DNA of 64,000 nucleotides from Leucocoprinus leucothites (taxonomy: Eukaryota > Basidiomycota > Agaricomycetes > Agaricales > Agaricaceae): positions 930,001-994,000 of the forward strand of contig JAACJO010000008.1 in NCBI GenBank assembly GCA_013368445.1, given 5' to 3'. The notes beneath the pieces are model-generated. The model was not told the origin of the DNA. It did no database searches and was given only the letters and a program-made list of their open reading frames with translations. Of the stretch, positions 24,217-36,784 are shown piece after piece. Position 1 is the first letter of the stretch. Each line of letters begins with the position of its first letter. The position numbers and the translations under genes were made by a program.

Positions 24217-24834
24217 AGGAGGGATGCGTGGTTGATGGGACTACACTGAGAGCTTGAACCAAGCAATGTATGCAAATGCCGAGGTATGTGTTTGTTTGGA
24301 CATTCCATTGATCAGCTCGTCTTAAGCGCTCGAAAGAATAACGAAAAGAAATATAAAAGTTTCTTCTCTGAATACTATATGCCAAAGTCTCTAGTCTTTT
24401 AGACATCAAAAAAAGAGGAGGTCACCAGAGAACTCAGAACAAGCACTAGTTTACGCGTGCCAGCGGTATACAAAACAATAACTATCCAAGAAGAACCGGG
24501 AAGCTGGAGGGAGAATAACTGTAAATCATCCTCGTATGAAAAGCAGGCAATCTATGAGTCGGATATGAAGAATAAGTAGAGGTCGTAAGTAGTAAATCAA
24601 ATCAGTGAGTGTGAGATAATTATAAGTACGAGTACGGTGTAACGCGGGAAATCGTGATTGGCGAGTGTATGTAAATAAAACGACAGTGAGTAGTTGGAGC
24701 AGTAGAGTCTGAAGAGACAAATACACAAAAGAATATAAGGCAATGTTTCAAAAAATCCCAAACCACAAAAGGTTCGTTCGCATTAAAGCGTCCTTTCCAG
24801 CAAAAAGCAAAAAGTTTTTGTTTTAACTCAATCA
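24217..24834. other. Intergenic interval between the eIF4G-like and CSC1 genes
   Basis: About 620 nt, AT-rich. Probably the CSC1 3' UTR (minus strand, from 24834 downward) and the eIF4G-like promoter. No other feature seen. Confidence 0.5.
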
Positions 24835-27800
24835 TCAATAACCTCTCCCATAAGTCCCTCTTCCCGCCAAATTATTCCCGCTAGCCTGTCTTCCATGCTG
24901 TTGCTGTTGTTGCTGCTGTCCTTGGAAACTCGGCTGAGACAAATGCGACTGTGTCGACGGCTGCGCAGCATGATGATAAGACGACGGAGCAGCATTGTGC
25001 TGAGGTGTCCCCGGTCTACTACCGTTACCCCAAGGTACTTCTCTCACGGGCGTCCCTGATCTAGACACATTGGCCCACTGCTGCGAAGGTGACTGAGGTG
25101 AGTGTCTCGTTGCCGGCGAACCACCGGGACCACCCCACTGTTGTGATTGTTGTCTCGCGGCATGTCCATGCCCGCTCGAACTCCACTGGTGTGATGGATG
25201 CGAAGCATGTTGTCCTCCGCCATGATGATGTGGCTCGGTATGATACGACGGACTAGGCGAATATGGTCGTTGTTCTTGTGGTCTATGGAGTGGCGCCTCC
25301 CTAGAAGCATTCCCAGCAGCAAACGATGACTGTGAATACAACTGCGGCGGTGTATCCGGCGATACTAAGGTCTGTTGTGATCCAAATCCAGCCTGTGGTG
25401 GTGAATACTCGCCAGCATATCCCCGCTGACCAAGTAACGGCTGATGCATCGAATCAATCGGTGTCATCTCGATATCTGACTGATTCAAATTCAACGTCAG
25501 CGGGTGAGGTCCTTTAGACAAATATGTATCATATCCCGTGGGTTTACTCGGACTCCCACTAGCGTAAAACGAGCTCTTGCTAGCGTGTAACGTCGATGCA
25601 TTGTCCATCAAAGTTGTAGACGCGATAGACCTGGCATCCCAATCCAGCTCTCCTCGATCCCTCCGGTATAGCATAGGATCGTACTCCAAGTCATGTTGAC
25701 TGATAGCGGCGATGGTGATACCGCCGGGGACAATTTGCGCGTCCATTTTCTGTCCGCCGTACTCGTCAAGCTTAGCCTTGTTATTACTAATCTTGCCAGA
25801 ATACACTTGAGCGAGAAGCGGCATCATCTTCGCGTGCAACATGGGCGTGAAGAGCTCTGCGTGAAGAGCCGGATGGCCGAAACGTTTCTCGAGTCTGTTA
25901 CCCTTGTGATCGGCACGTTCAGAGTGGAGTTTGACTTCGCGAAGCTCCTCCTCCGTGGGTGAGAAGTAGCGGAAGGGTGGGATAAAGGTACGGTTGATGT
26001 AGACCTTGTAGGCCAGTACGAAAAGAATGGGAGGGACAGTAGAGATCCATTGGAAGGAGCTGAACCGGTATTGAAGACCAATAGCTGTAAAGAACCTCAA
26101 TCAGTAAAGCAGTTTTATCTGAGCGGGAGCCCGACGCACTGAGGATCATCAACAACTGCATGAGAACGACACAGGCAAGTAAACGGTTGATAACGACATT
26201 CCATATCCGCTGGAGCACCTTCAGTATTTTCCACTAGGCAAAATCAATGAAACACTCACTCCGCCACTTTCAACCTTGGTAATGTAGACGAACATCAACT
26301 GGTATTTATACACCCAAGAACTGATCCAGAAAACGATGGCAGCGGCGAGGGCAACCAGTGGCGCAAGAGGAGCGAATACAAGTCCGACAGCCCCCATGAA
26401 AAGCTGGCATCCAGTATGTGAGTATTACGGAAGTCTTGATCTGTCTCAAAAAATACCTACAATGTTGGAACTGCGAAAGAACGGATCAGTATAAGATCCC
26501 GATAATGAGACGAAGGGGGACTTACTAGTAGATGGCATACTGGAACTCAGGAGGTTGTGTCCATTCACGAATATCACGAGGCGTCCGGCCAAATACACTA
26601 GAAACATCAATCAGAATCATTATCTTGACCTTGAAAGTACTCAAATGCTTACTGGGTCTTGAAAGACAACCAAACGAGGTTAATTATTTGTGCAAGATCA
26701 AAGAGTGCCAAGAAGCCACGGAGCCTGACCCAAGTTAGCAATTTGAAACGTAGTACCAAATTGAGGCGTATGGGCGTACGGGAAGAACGTCAGCCAATAA
26801 GAAGCCTGGTTGATATACGTCCTGTTAATCGTATCCGGCAGCTCTGTGCATGACGTTAGCTCCCTCGCTTAACAAAGAGGAATATTATACTCACTGTGAA
26901 GGTTATCAACAATCTCAGAGAAACTGGCCTTTTGGCCAATCTGTTCAACAAGCTCCTTGACCGAGTCTACCCAAACATTTTAATAAACCCAGGGCCCGAA
27001 AATATAAAAATTATACTCACTGAAAATAACGCCAATCAAAGTGAAAATAACAAGCTGCGAGATCACCAAGAACGCGAAATATCGGGCGATGACAGCACGA
27101 TCAAGTTTTGAATGCGTGAGAGCACCCATGTACTGCGGAAATCAGAACCCCATCAGTATCAGTCTTTATTCCCAGTTTGACCGGCAAAAAGAATGACCGG
27201 CACGAGGCTCAGGGAATTGTCGTTACTTACCTTAGTCAACCATCGCATGATGACGGGGAGGAAGAAACCAAAGATACCGGAGATGGCGGGTGGCAACACA
27301 CCAGAAATGAAGGCGAATGAGATTTCGTTGGCCTCAAACCAAGACTCGAGGAATGGAACGTATGTCCTCAACTGCCAGAGGCGTCAGTATGTAGTTCAAA
27401 ACGGTGGTGAATATGGTGCGCACAGAATCTAGGTTGGCCAAAATGGAGATGATAAAAAGCGGGACGGTGTTGACGAAGCAGACAAGGGTAAGCCAGAGGA
27501 ATCCCATCGCCTTCTTGCGTGCCAATTCACCGGTGGTAGTGTTCATATTGTTCCAGATCTGACAACCAGGCATCAACACAAGCTTTGCTTTCGACAGATG
27601 ATCAGCGACTACTCACGATGTCCCTGGGGTTGGGAGCCAACTCGATCGTTGTCCCCTTTGGATGCTTTCCCTCGAGTATCTTTGCGACAATGTGGGCATA
27701 AGGCACGGCAGCCATGCTGGCAAAACCGTAATTCTCCGGTGTGCGAGTGTCAATTTGGCTACGATATTCCTCAATGGCAGCTTCCGTGCGTTGAAGTTTG

Positions 27801-28885
27801 CCGCTATCCAACAGCCACTTAAGCCCAAGGTCCTATGGCAGAAAGCAGGTGTACTCACGTATAAAAATCGATAGCATCCTTTTTCGTTCCACCACACCCA
27901 CAAAATCCACCGGACCTGATTGTTGGCCTCTTTGACCGTATCTTTCCACCCTTCAAGAACTTGACCAAAATCTCCTCAAACTCCTTCACGGTCTGATTGT
28001 GATATTCAATGAGATCAGGTAGCCTTCCGACCTTCCGTCCAATGTGCACGCTAGTCGTCGGGTATGGAACACCAAGGCCGTCAAAGATGGCTTTGATGCC
28101 TTCATCCGACCTGTGCTTCCTCGGCACACTCGTGACCTGTAAGGTCCTGGCATAGAAGGACCTGAGGTGCTCAGGTGAGCGGAACCATGCATGCCGGAGC
28201 TCAACCATCTTCTTCCAATGGATGTGCACGCAGAAAATGATAAGAAAGGTTACAAGATAGGTCACGACGACGTGAGCATAGAGGAAAGAACCCGAGACGT
28301 CGCGGATGGTGAGCATGCTGAGGATGTCTCGACTTTTTCCAGGAACATTGCGCAGGTTGTAGATAATATTGATGGGGATAAGAATGGCGCATGTGAGGAG
28401 GGCAATGCCAGTGAACAACCACCGCATAAGCCTCAGGAACCGGAGGAAGGCAACGGCATCAAGACCGATTTTGTCCAAGAGCTCTGGCTCTTTCGTGTGT
28501 AAAAGTGGGGGAAGCCAGCCGCACAACGAGTCTGATATCCGAGGGGGAGGTTTGTCGCCTTCATGGTACTTGACTTTGGGCTCATAGATGATCTGAAAGT
28601 TGCGCAGTCGTGAGCACGAGTTGTCGATACACTAACAGCTCAAAGCCAGGACCAGGGCTCAGGAGCGCGCCTACCTTGTTTTGCGGTCGTAATATATTAA
28701 AAAAGAGGATGGTGACAATCTATGGGAGGGATCATCATGAGAAGTGGAGCGAGAAGCGATCGAGAGTAGTAGCGACATACAGAAATGACGCTCATCAGGG
28801 CGACTTGGGATCCAACTGCAGCGGGCGCCAGCGTCCGCGAGTTGTCGTTGAAAAGTTGACCTGCGCCATCGACGACGGTACTCAT
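24835..28885 (-). CDS. CSC1: CSC1/OSCA-type stress-gated cation channel (RSN1_7TM, DUF221)
   Basis: Fifteen exons in transcription order: 28885..28781, 28719..28675, 28592..27859, 27803..27617, 27558..27424, 27371..27231, 27132..27021, 26966..26895, 26843..26780, 26724..26653, 26597..26526, 26470..26461, 26403..26260, 26209..26140, 26084..24835; 1070 aa. The first membrane helix (SVISIVTILFFNIL) is split over exons 1 and 2. A cytosolic loop contains KKDAIDFY and LQRTEAAIEEYR. The 7TM channel core includes ISGVLPPAISGIFGFFLPV and YYSNILFMGAVGLVFAPLAP. The long C-terminal tail (from about residue 690) is rich in Ser, Pro, His and Gln and ends in a Q7 tract. Exon 12 is only 10 nt (26461-26470) but is needed for the conserved YYSNILFM. 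Family role: mechanically/osmotically gated, calcium-permeable channels of the plasma membrane and endomembranes. Assignment is strong; individual junctions are inferred. Confidence 0.92.
24895..24921 (-). repeat. CAG/CAA run encoding Q7 in the CSC1 tail
   Basis: Mixed CAA/CAG codons encode seven consecutive glutamines near the C-terminus of the channel. The mixed codons suggest selection on the protein more than recent slippage. Confidence 0.85.
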
Positions 28886-29336
28886 GGCGTTGAGAGAGAA
28901 TGGGGTAGCAGGGTAGGGTACTTAGAAGCGCGTGGAGCGAGTGGAGCGCAGCCTCGGGACCTGAATATATGAATGGGGAGATAGATGCGGTTGTCGTAGG
29001 TTAAGGAGAGTGAGAGATGTCGAGCAGAGAGCGTCTGAACGACCTGGGCAGAGGCAAGGTCGAAAGCGAGGTCAAATGGAGGAGAAAGACTAACAACCCA
29101 CAAGGCCCCGTTGTCACGCCCTCAATAATTGTGGGGAGTACTAATTTAGTATTTACTTTTGTTCCACAAAAATTATTATATTTATTCCTCTCGGCATGTG
29201 CCTATGGAGCCCTGCGTCACTGCACTCACTGCCTACTGCTCAATGGCAGTCCGCAGAATGGTCTCGAACACAGAACATACGCCTCACAAAATACACCACG
29301 GCGAAAATTCACCGGAGATAGTGCTGAGAAAAAAAT
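28886..29336. other. Promoter-side interval of CSC1
   Basis: About 450 nt between the CSC1 start and the stop of the NFKBIL1-like gene, both on the minus strand. No gene or repeat seen. Confidence 0.5.
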
Positions 29337-30526
29337 CTACTCAGCCATCAACGTGTTCAACGCACGCACAACTCTGCCGATGCCCTCCCTAACCGCCTCT
29401 TGCTCTCCCTCACGCACTGTCCTCATAAATCTCCCCTCAAATTTATCAGGATGGAACCGCAGAAATGTCTCTCGTAACACTTCCTTCCTACTCCGATCGC
29501 CGTCTGGCTTGCCTCCAGGCAGCAAGAACGCAGAGATAGCGTCTATTGCCAAGTCCTCCACCGTCACAGCCACCGCTTGTCCAGATCTATGTTTAGTAGA
29601 TCGCTCCTTGTGTGCTTCCAGCACAGGCCAGGGTATATCAGTGAAGCCGACCTCTGCCTCCTTCGCCTCCAGGGTATTATTATTATTCGAATCCAACCAT
29701 ATTTTCCACTTTTCATGATATGAATCCCGAGCTTCGGCCCATCGTCGAGCGTCCCGTTCACGTTTCTTCGCCTTACGTTCCTCTTCGGCGGCCTTGGCAA
29801 GCCGTGCCGTTTCTTCTCGTTTCTTTTTCTCTTCGGCGCGCCGAGCTGCTTGAGCGGCCTTCTGTCTCTGTTGCTCTGCATATTCATTCGCGTGTGTTTT
29901 ACTGTTCGAACATGGCTTAGCCTGTGGTGTTTAAATTTCTCACTAAGAACGTTCCGAACATACCGATACATCCCCAACCTTATCCATTCGGCATATTCCT
30001 CTTCGTCCATAGTTTGAGGGTTCATCTTCAGCCACTCGTCACCCTCAAACACGTTCAACCGAGCCTTGGAGCTGGAGGAGGGTCCTGTTTGCCATCGGTC
30101 CGGCACATGTGCATACTCATTCATTCTCGCCTCTAACGAATCCAACCTCTCGTCATCCGCAAAAGCATCAAACATCTTCTCTCGAAATTGCATCCCCTCC
30201 ATCTCTGCTCTCAACTCGTCCGGGTCTGGCTTATGACTCCTGGAGTTATGAGCAGAGTAACTCGTCGACGGCGCAGGCTGTGGACCATACTGATCTTCAT
30301 CTTCGTCGCTGGACGCCCACTTCCTCTCTGGCTCTAAAGAATCCCTGGTCGTACGGCGGCGTTTGTGTGAGTGTGAACTTCTACTGCTACCAGGTTCAGT
30401 ATCATCGTAATGGGGATAATCGTGGTTGTGGCCTCGTTTCCGCCGTCGAGCTTCCTTCTTCTCTTGTTTACGAAGGCGGCGCGCTGCTTCCTCTTCTGGT
30501 GTCCGCTTGAGATGCAACTTGGGCAT
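29337..30526 (-). CDS. NFKBIL1-like protein with C-terminal HPDKF motif
   Basis: Exons 30526..29964 and 29901..29337; 375 aa. The N-terminus is highly basic (RRLRKQEKKEARRRKRG), then SR/RRR-rich with an acidic patch (SSDEDED). The middle has FEGDEWLKMNP and WIRLGMYRKTHANEYAEQ, continuing as a long charged helix (ARLAKAAEEERKAKKRERDA). The C-terminus carries FLRFHPDKFEGRF, an HPD-containing J-like helix also found at the end of NFKBIL1 proteins. The intron 29902-29963 is inferred; without it the frame leaves the conserved helix. Animal NFKBIL1 is linked to mRNA processing and splicing; the basic, SR-like character here is compatible with a nuclear role, but that is inference. Confidence 0.7.
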
Positions 30527-30767
30527 TCTAGCCGGTGCGGCGTCAAGGAGATGGTGGTAGTGGCATTAGTTCAGGCAGGTATATTAGCAAGAACGTGATT
30601 TGAGCTTATGAAAGCATCGATCTGCGTATGGTATGAGTGGTGTGTGTACAGTACTTAGTCCTAGATAATTCTTGTAAACCTTATCAGCAATGTAACACGC
30701 CTTCTCTAAGCGGAAAGGACCCACAAGTAATACATGTATACATTTTGACTCAAACGTTCTCAAACGT

Positions 30768-31408
30768 TCAAGGTTGAGGTTTCCTAAATACCCCTACAAC
30801 AGCTCTCCTCGCAGGGTCCAAGACGCCTCTCGAAAACGCAGGAGCGAGATACATCGACACTCCAATCCTGACAGGCAGCAGGGCCTATCACCAAAAACCC
30901 ATCAGCAACAAACGCAAGAGCAGGTGAGTGAACTGACCTTGGTAACACCATAAGCAACAACCGCGTTCGCTACATCCCCCGCAATCCTATGCCTATTCCA
31001 TGACTCCGAATCTGAATATACCTCCTCCCCAGGTCTCCTCTTCTCATACCCAAACACACCATACCTCCTCCCAACCCTCTCTGCCCACTTATCACCCTCC
31101 TCAACCCACCCTCTAACTTTCACCTTTCCCCACCTCACAGCCCCCTCATATCCCTCCTCACCACTCGTAGCGTTCGTTTCTGTGTCCGCGACAACAGTCC
31201 TAATAATCCCCTCTCCAATGCCTAACGCCCTCGAAGTATAAAATACTCCAACGAGCGGAATGAGCGCAGTCAATTCATGCACGATACCGAATGAGAGAAT
31301 GAGTGAGGGAAGAGGTGTGCCTGTGCGTTTGGAGAGGGCTTTGAGTGCGTTGGTATATGAGGAGAATCTGCTTTTAGGCTGGGGTGGTGGTGAAGAACTC
31401 GTCGACAT
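30768..31408 (-). CDS. Small two-helix membrane protein, probably mitochondrial (FAM210/DUF1279-like)
   Basis: Exons 31408..30938 and 30884..30768; 195 aa. A Ser/Pro/Lys leader is followed by one hydrophobic helix (SLILSFGIVHELTALIPLVG, about 34-53) and, after a charged loop (WAERVGRRYGVFGYEK), a second one (VANAVVAYGVTKALLPVRIG) that ends near APAFSRGVLDPARRA. The second exon is inferred: reading through the donor gives only VSSLTCSCVCC, whereas splicing extends the second helix as expected. The two-helix layout resembles FAM210/DUF1279 proteins of the mitochondrial inner membrane. This match is by architecture and short motifs only; gene structure is more certain than the name. Confidence 0.6.
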
Positions 31409-31942
31409 ATTTAGATCTCGAGAAGGGGGAGACGTGAGAGGGAGAGAAGAGGAAGGATGACCCTAACCCTAGATCATGAACTTGAATCTAGAGGCATACA
31501 TATAGTTGAAGAGAACACGGTTATCTCAACCAGAACTGGATATTGGGGCTCCAGGAATTGCGGGCGCGAGGCAACTTTAACTAAAACGGGAGCTTATCCT
31601 CAGTCGTTCAATTCCAAGTGTCGCGCAGGGGATGAAAGAGATGATTTCTAAATTCTGGTCATGGTGGAAAGGTGTAAGTAGTAGGATAGGTAACGCGAGT
31701 AAAATTCACCCATTAATCAGATCTATTTTACTGACACGGTATCTGAGAAGCAGAAGCACAGTTTGCTGGTACTTTTTCCCGGAATGATGATGATAGCTAG
31801 ATGTTCAAACCTACCAAGTACATACCGAAGCTGAATATTTGAATCTTGAAGGTATGAGCGGGCCGGTGACCCGAGGCTTCCAAATGGGGACTACGATCAC
31901 TTTGGTTTTCGAGCAAGGTCTTTCGAGGCTCTCCACAAGCGC
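31409..31942. promoter_or_regulatory. Shared divergent promoter region
   Basis: About 530 nt between the starts of the small membrane-protein gene (-) and the mitochondrial unknown gene (+). It must hold both 5' regions. No specific operator motif could be assigned. Confidence 0.4.
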
Positions 31943-33534
31943 ATGTTACGCCCAGCCACACGAGCACTTCGGTCCTCATTGACAACTCTTTCGCATCCTA
32001 GGACTCAACGATGTTTCTGTGCTAGCCGAGGACGTTGTTTTTCCTTCTCTTCTTCCTCTGGCTCGCCCTCATTTCAAAAGACAAAGCACACAAGACCGGA
32101 TGTTCCTGTGATCCTTGCTGAAAACCGCTGTGCGCAAGTGACGACATGGGACCTATTGAAAAATCCGGCAGAGGCATTTGCCCTTACACGGGCTGTCGAG
32201 CAAAAGTATGGGCCTGTCGAGAGTTTTGTATTCCGAAAGGTACGCCTGCCTGGACGTTTTATGTTCATCCTATCAACTCTTTGCATTTACTGAATTACTG
32301 TCCACTTACAACTAGGATTTTGATTCGCCTTCCACTTACCAAACCAAAGTACAGGTAACCTTTCGGAACGCCGAATCATTCGATCGTTTACCTGTTCTAC
32401 CCGCAACTTTTCACATACGGGGCCCAAAAGTACAACCCAAACGATCAGGCGGTATTGGGTTAGACGAAATTCAACCTTACATATTGAATGACGTAGAGTT
32501 CCTCACTGCCGGTCAAGTCAGCGAAATAGGCCGAGAAGAAAGAACCATTGACTTTCGAATACAACGTGCCGGTATGTTTCTAATTTCATCCTATGTTGAG
32601 TTTGTGAGTTGACATCTAAATCTGCAAAGACAACGCATTTTTCTTTCCATCTCCTTTCCGTCCGAGTCCAATCGGTGAACGACAGCGAAAGGCTATCGGC
32701 TCGAAAATGCTGCAATGGGGCGGATTCCATGAGATGGAGCCGATTGATTCGAGACAACCTATCACCAATGAAAACCTTACGAAAGGAAACATGGATCACG
32801 TCTACATGCGTAGAGCCTTGAGGGAATGGGCAAAGTACTGTGGAGAGCCAAATCCCTTTGAACTTCAGCCCGAGGAAAAGACAAAACCGATGTCGGCGGG
32901 GTCAACGGTGGCGACAAACGAGGAGGAATTCAAGCCCGTGCAACCTGACCTCGACGACTGGCACTCGGACATTCACCAGCCCGATGCGGTTCAGAAGTCC
33001 ATCGAGCCTGCTTCGGATAAGGAGGATATCCAAGTGGCCGGGAAATCTGCAAAATCCCAGGCGGAAAGCGATTTGTGGTTGAAGCAGCTATTTCCACCTA
33101 CACCACGTCGAACCACACCCAACCTTTCGATTGAAGAAATGTCTCGTATGGCATCCTCGCCATTCGCAGACCTTGAGTCTGCGGAAACAGATACCCCTGA
33201 TTCATCACCCTCGACCTCCCCACCTTCTACAAACCCTTCGACTTTGCTTGATTCGACCGGTACAGACTCAGATGTACCACAACACTCCTCGGCTGAAGCC
33301 GAATTACAAGACGCGCCGTGGCTTCAGAAATCAAATGGCAGTTCTTCTGACGTCCTCTCAGATGCTCAAGAGGATGTATTCCGGCCTAAGAGCCTGGCCG
33401 AAGAGACGAAGGAAGTGGAGGGAGCCAGTGGTGAGGGCTCTGGGTTGAAGGAGTCAAGTAATGCCGGGCCCGAGCCTGGAACTAGTTCCAGAAAACTATA
33501 TGATATATTACAGGACATTATCAAGGGCTCGTAG
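31943..33534 (+). CDS. Basidiomycete protein of unknown function, mitochondrial leader
   Basis: Exons 31943..32239, 32316..32571, 32630..33534; 485 aa. The N-terminus (MLRPATRALRSSLTTLSHPR) is Arg/Ser/Thr-rich without acidic residues, typical of a mitochondrial presequence. Residues about 45-185 form a compact part with alternating strands and helices (TTWDLLKNPAEAFALTRAVE, YGPVESFVFRK, TKVQVTFRNAESFDRLP), reminiscent of an RRM-like fold but without clear RNP motifs. The region LQWGGFHEMEPID and RRALREWAKYCGEPNPFE is well ordered. The rest (from about 255) is Ser/Pro/Glu-rich low complexity ending KLYDILQDIIKGS. I do not recognise the family. Both introns are supported by frame and canonical signals. 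Confidence 0.75.
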
Positions 33535-33724
33535 CGTAGACTCATTTTGATATACCAGCTCTAATATTTGCTACACGGAAAAACTAAACGAGAAGATAGG
33601 GGCTGCGTTAAGAGGTGTTTGTCCGTATTTGGTCACGGGTCGCCGAGCCGCCGCCTGAGGATTTCGACACATCAAGTACCCCCTCAAGATTCTCAACGGC
33701 GCCGGCACTCTTCAAGACAAAAGA

Positions 33725-34499
33725 TGGGCTCTACTAGGTGAGCTACGACCTTCCAATGTCTTAGAGAACGTACGACGGCTTGTGCGAAGTATGGAAGTGG
33801 ATGGATGGGATGGATGGGATATGGGTTAGGCAGATGATGATGATCTTACGGCCAAACCAATTTCGCTGGAATACCCTCAAAGTCTCCCCTACTCCCCTCA
33901 CTCTCGCCCCCGCATTCTCTTCCAAACTCATCTCACCTGATTTCCTCTCGTTTTTCGTTCAATCTGCTGGATATCCATGGACTAAACACATTTTCTGTGC
34001 CGTTGCAGGTTGTACTCCAAAGGTCGTGTCCTGGGCCACAAGCGGGCCAAGCGCAACTCTCGCCCCAATACCTCACTGGTACAGATTGAGGGCGTCGCCA
34101 ACAAGGAGGATGCTCAGTTCTACCTTGGCAAGGTTTGTGGTTCTTCTACTCCCTGGTGGAACTATGAGATTAATTGGGTGTGGTTGCACTTTTAGCGTGT
34201 TGCATACGTCTACAAAGCCAAGCGGGAGATCCAGGGTTCTAAAATTCGCGTGATCTGGGGGTAAGTGCTCCTTGGGTTGTAAAGATTGATTCTATGAACT
34301 GAATGGTGTTTGGGTACAGTCGTATAACCAGACCACACGGTTCATCAGGTGTTGTCAAGTCAAAATTCCGTTCTAACCTCCCTCCTCGTGCGTTCGGCGC
34401 TAGCGTCCGAGTGGTAAGCATTTTGAAATTGGAAATGTGCAGTGACGAAATTAACGTTCGGCCGTGTCTACGTAGATGCTCTACCCCTCGAACATCTAA
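33725..34499 (+). CDS. RPL33: 60S ribosomal protein eL33 (L35Ae)
   Basis: Five exons: 33725..33738, 34009..34132, 34196..34260, 34320..34413, 34476..34499; 106 aa. The spliced protein starts [20 protein letters not shown] and includes [40 protein letters not shown] and [20 protein letters not shown], and ends RVMLYPSNI, all diagnostic of eL33. It is a structural component of the large cytosolic ribosomal subunit. The first coding exon is only 14 nt and is followed by a 270-nt intron, long for this window, carrying GATGG repeats. A long first intron behind the start codon is common in fungal ribosomal protein genes and often harbours regulatory sequence. Every intron is canonical GT-AG. Confidence 0.97.
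33789..33823 (+). repeat. GGATG-type short tandem repeat in the eL33 first intron
   Basis: Several consecutive GGATG/GGGAT units (tggatggatgggatggatgg) lie within intron 1 of the ribosomal protein gene. Short and imperfect. Confidence 0.7.
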
Positions 34500-34795
34500 T
34501 TTTTTTTGTACCCAATACACACATGGCCCTTCCTCCCACTTCGTACCGTATGATGCAATATGACACATTTGCATGCATCCATGATTATGCTATCACTTGA
34601 AATCCATTGTTATTTAGATTCTGAGGAGGAATATCTGTCGTGAGAGGTTTAAGCATATTGGAATGTGGACATACTTTGCTCCGGGTTCCGGAATCAGTTG
34701 TTATTAGCCGCCGGTAATGTCTTCACCGGATCTCACGTACTTAAGAGCGCGCTTGCCCACCCCACCCCCGCCTTCTTTCCTATTTACCACTTCCA

Positions 34796-36784
34796 ATGTT
34801 GTCTTTTGCTAACCATTCCTCCCGTGCTCTGCGCCAGACCGTTGCCGGAGCCAGATCACCGGCAGTCGTTGGTCGCCGAGCTGCGAGCCGTGAGTTTATA
34901 ATATATACGGTCCTCCTCTTCACCCCTTCCTGACTGAGAGGTAGAGTTCGCCAAGTTCAACTGGGAGGTTAGAGATATAGATGTCCTGATCACTTCTGTA
35001 TGCTTACGGAGGTATTGGCTTATAGGACCCGTTGAATCTTGAGTCACAGCTGACGGAAGAAGAACTTGCAGTTCGGTACGTTCGCGTCGCGTGCTATCTT
35101 CTACGTTCGAGTTGTCATTGACGGTGTATTAGTGATACTGCCCATGCGTACTGTCAGGTCAGCGGTTGGTTGAGACTATGAATAAGGTCCGAATGCTCAT
35201 CAACACGCCGGTTAAATAGGAGAACTTGATGCCGCGAGTGCTTCACCAATGGAGAACAGAGGGTTCGTCTTTTTGGTTCCTGGCGTCGGGTAATCTGACG
35301 GCACGGTTGTAGAGTTCAACCATGATATTCTTCCGGAAATGGGAAAACTTGGACTGCTTGGACCTACAATCAAGGGATATGGTTGTGCGGGTGTGAGCAA
35401 CGTCGCGTATGGACTCATCATGCGTGAGATTGAACGGTGCGTTATCCTCTGTATCCTTGAGACAGGTATTCTAACAGGTGCTTCTCCATGTAGTGTTGAC
35501 TCTGGCTACCGTTCAACGGCATCTGTGCAGTCTTCCCTCACGATGCACCCCATCAACGAGTTTGGTACTGATGCTCAAAAGGAGAAGTATCTCCCTCGCT
35601 TGGGTATGTATTTTCAAATCTATACATTAACGAATGGCTCATGTGCGTATACGCTTCGAATAGCCAAGGGCGAGATAACCGGAGCATTCGTACGTTAACT
35701 CACAATGATTTGAGGATCGGGAATCTTATTGTACTCGGCAGGGCTTGACCGAACCTAACCATGGTTCTGACCCAGGAAACATGGAGACCACTGCTGAGGA
35801 GGTCGATGGTGGCTTTATTCTCAATGGTAGCAAGACCTGGATTTCCAACGCACCCGTCGCGTGAGCATCGTGTTTCATGGAGATTTGTTCTTTTGCTGAC
35901 CATCATGTAGCGACGTGTTTGTTATCTGGGCAAACTGCAAGTGGGATAACCGTATCCGTGGTTTCCTCGTTGAGAAGGTACAACCCATCCTTAAAGAACG
36001 CGTTGAGCTTGGTTAACTGGTCCTAACAGGGAGCCAAGGGTCTTACAGCACCTGCCATCAAGAACAAGCTCGCTCTCCGTGTATCTCTCACAGGCTCTGT
36101 TTTTCTCGATAGTGTCAAAGTGGGCCAGGACTCTCTCCTCCCTGGAACCAAAGGCCTTGGCTCGGCTTTCTCATGTCTGAACACTGCACGGTAAGCAGCC
36201 ACTCTACAAAGGGTATATACCACCTTCCTGACTGCTCAATGATTTTAGTTATGGCATTGCTTGGGGCGTCATGGGAGCTCTCGAGGATTGTCTCACTCGG
36301 GCGCGCGAGTATGCTCTCGAACGCAAACAATTTGGTCGTCCAATTGGTTCATTCCAGCTTATCCAAAAGAAGCTGGCGGACGCTCAGACTGAGATTGCTC
36401 TTGGTTTACATGCAAACTTGCAAGTAGGCAGGATGAAGGATCAGGGCACGCTGGCTCCGGAGATGGTTAGTATGGTAAAGAGGAACAACTGTGGCAAGGC
36501 GCTGGCGCAGAGCAGGATCTTGTTGGACATTTTGGGCGGAAATGCTTGTGCTGATGAGTGAGTCCTCAATTCATTCCTGTCTAGAATTGTCGTCTGAGTT
36601 TTGGGCCTCAGGTACCATATTGGTAGACATGTGGCGAACTTGCAGGTGACGAACACCTATGAGGGCACAAATGTACGTAGGACATCCAAAACTGGAGAAC
36701 ATAAAGCTGACTGTTACCTTCCAGGATATCCACGCCCTCATTCTGGGCAAGGCTATCACTGGCATTGCTGCTTTTGCTAACTAA
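34796..36784 (+). CDS. GCDH: Glutaryl-CoA dehydrogenase, mitochondrial
   Basis: Fourteen exons: 34796..34889, 34945..34967, 35026..35075, 35133..35157, 35220..35262, 35313..35436, 35494..35603, 35664..35689, 35742..35860, 35911..35977, 36030..36190, 36249..36557, 36612..36672, 36725..36784; 423 aa, all phases agree. An FAD-dependent acyl-CoA dehydrogenase that oxidises and decarboxylates glutaryl-CoA to crotonyl-CoA in lysine and tryptophan breakdown in the mitochondrial matrix, passing electrons to ETF. The leader [20 protein letters not shown] looks like a matrix presequence. Conserved blocks: [79 protein letters not shown] and [20 protein letters not shown], where Glu401 is the expected catalytic base. 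No break seen; the gene appears intact. Confidence 0.96.

Noticed and set aside
29017..29718. 233-codon plus-strand frame opposite the NFKBIL1-like gene
   Set aside because: It is antisense to the conserved HPDKF exon and shows no domain; the minus-strand reading explains the sequence.
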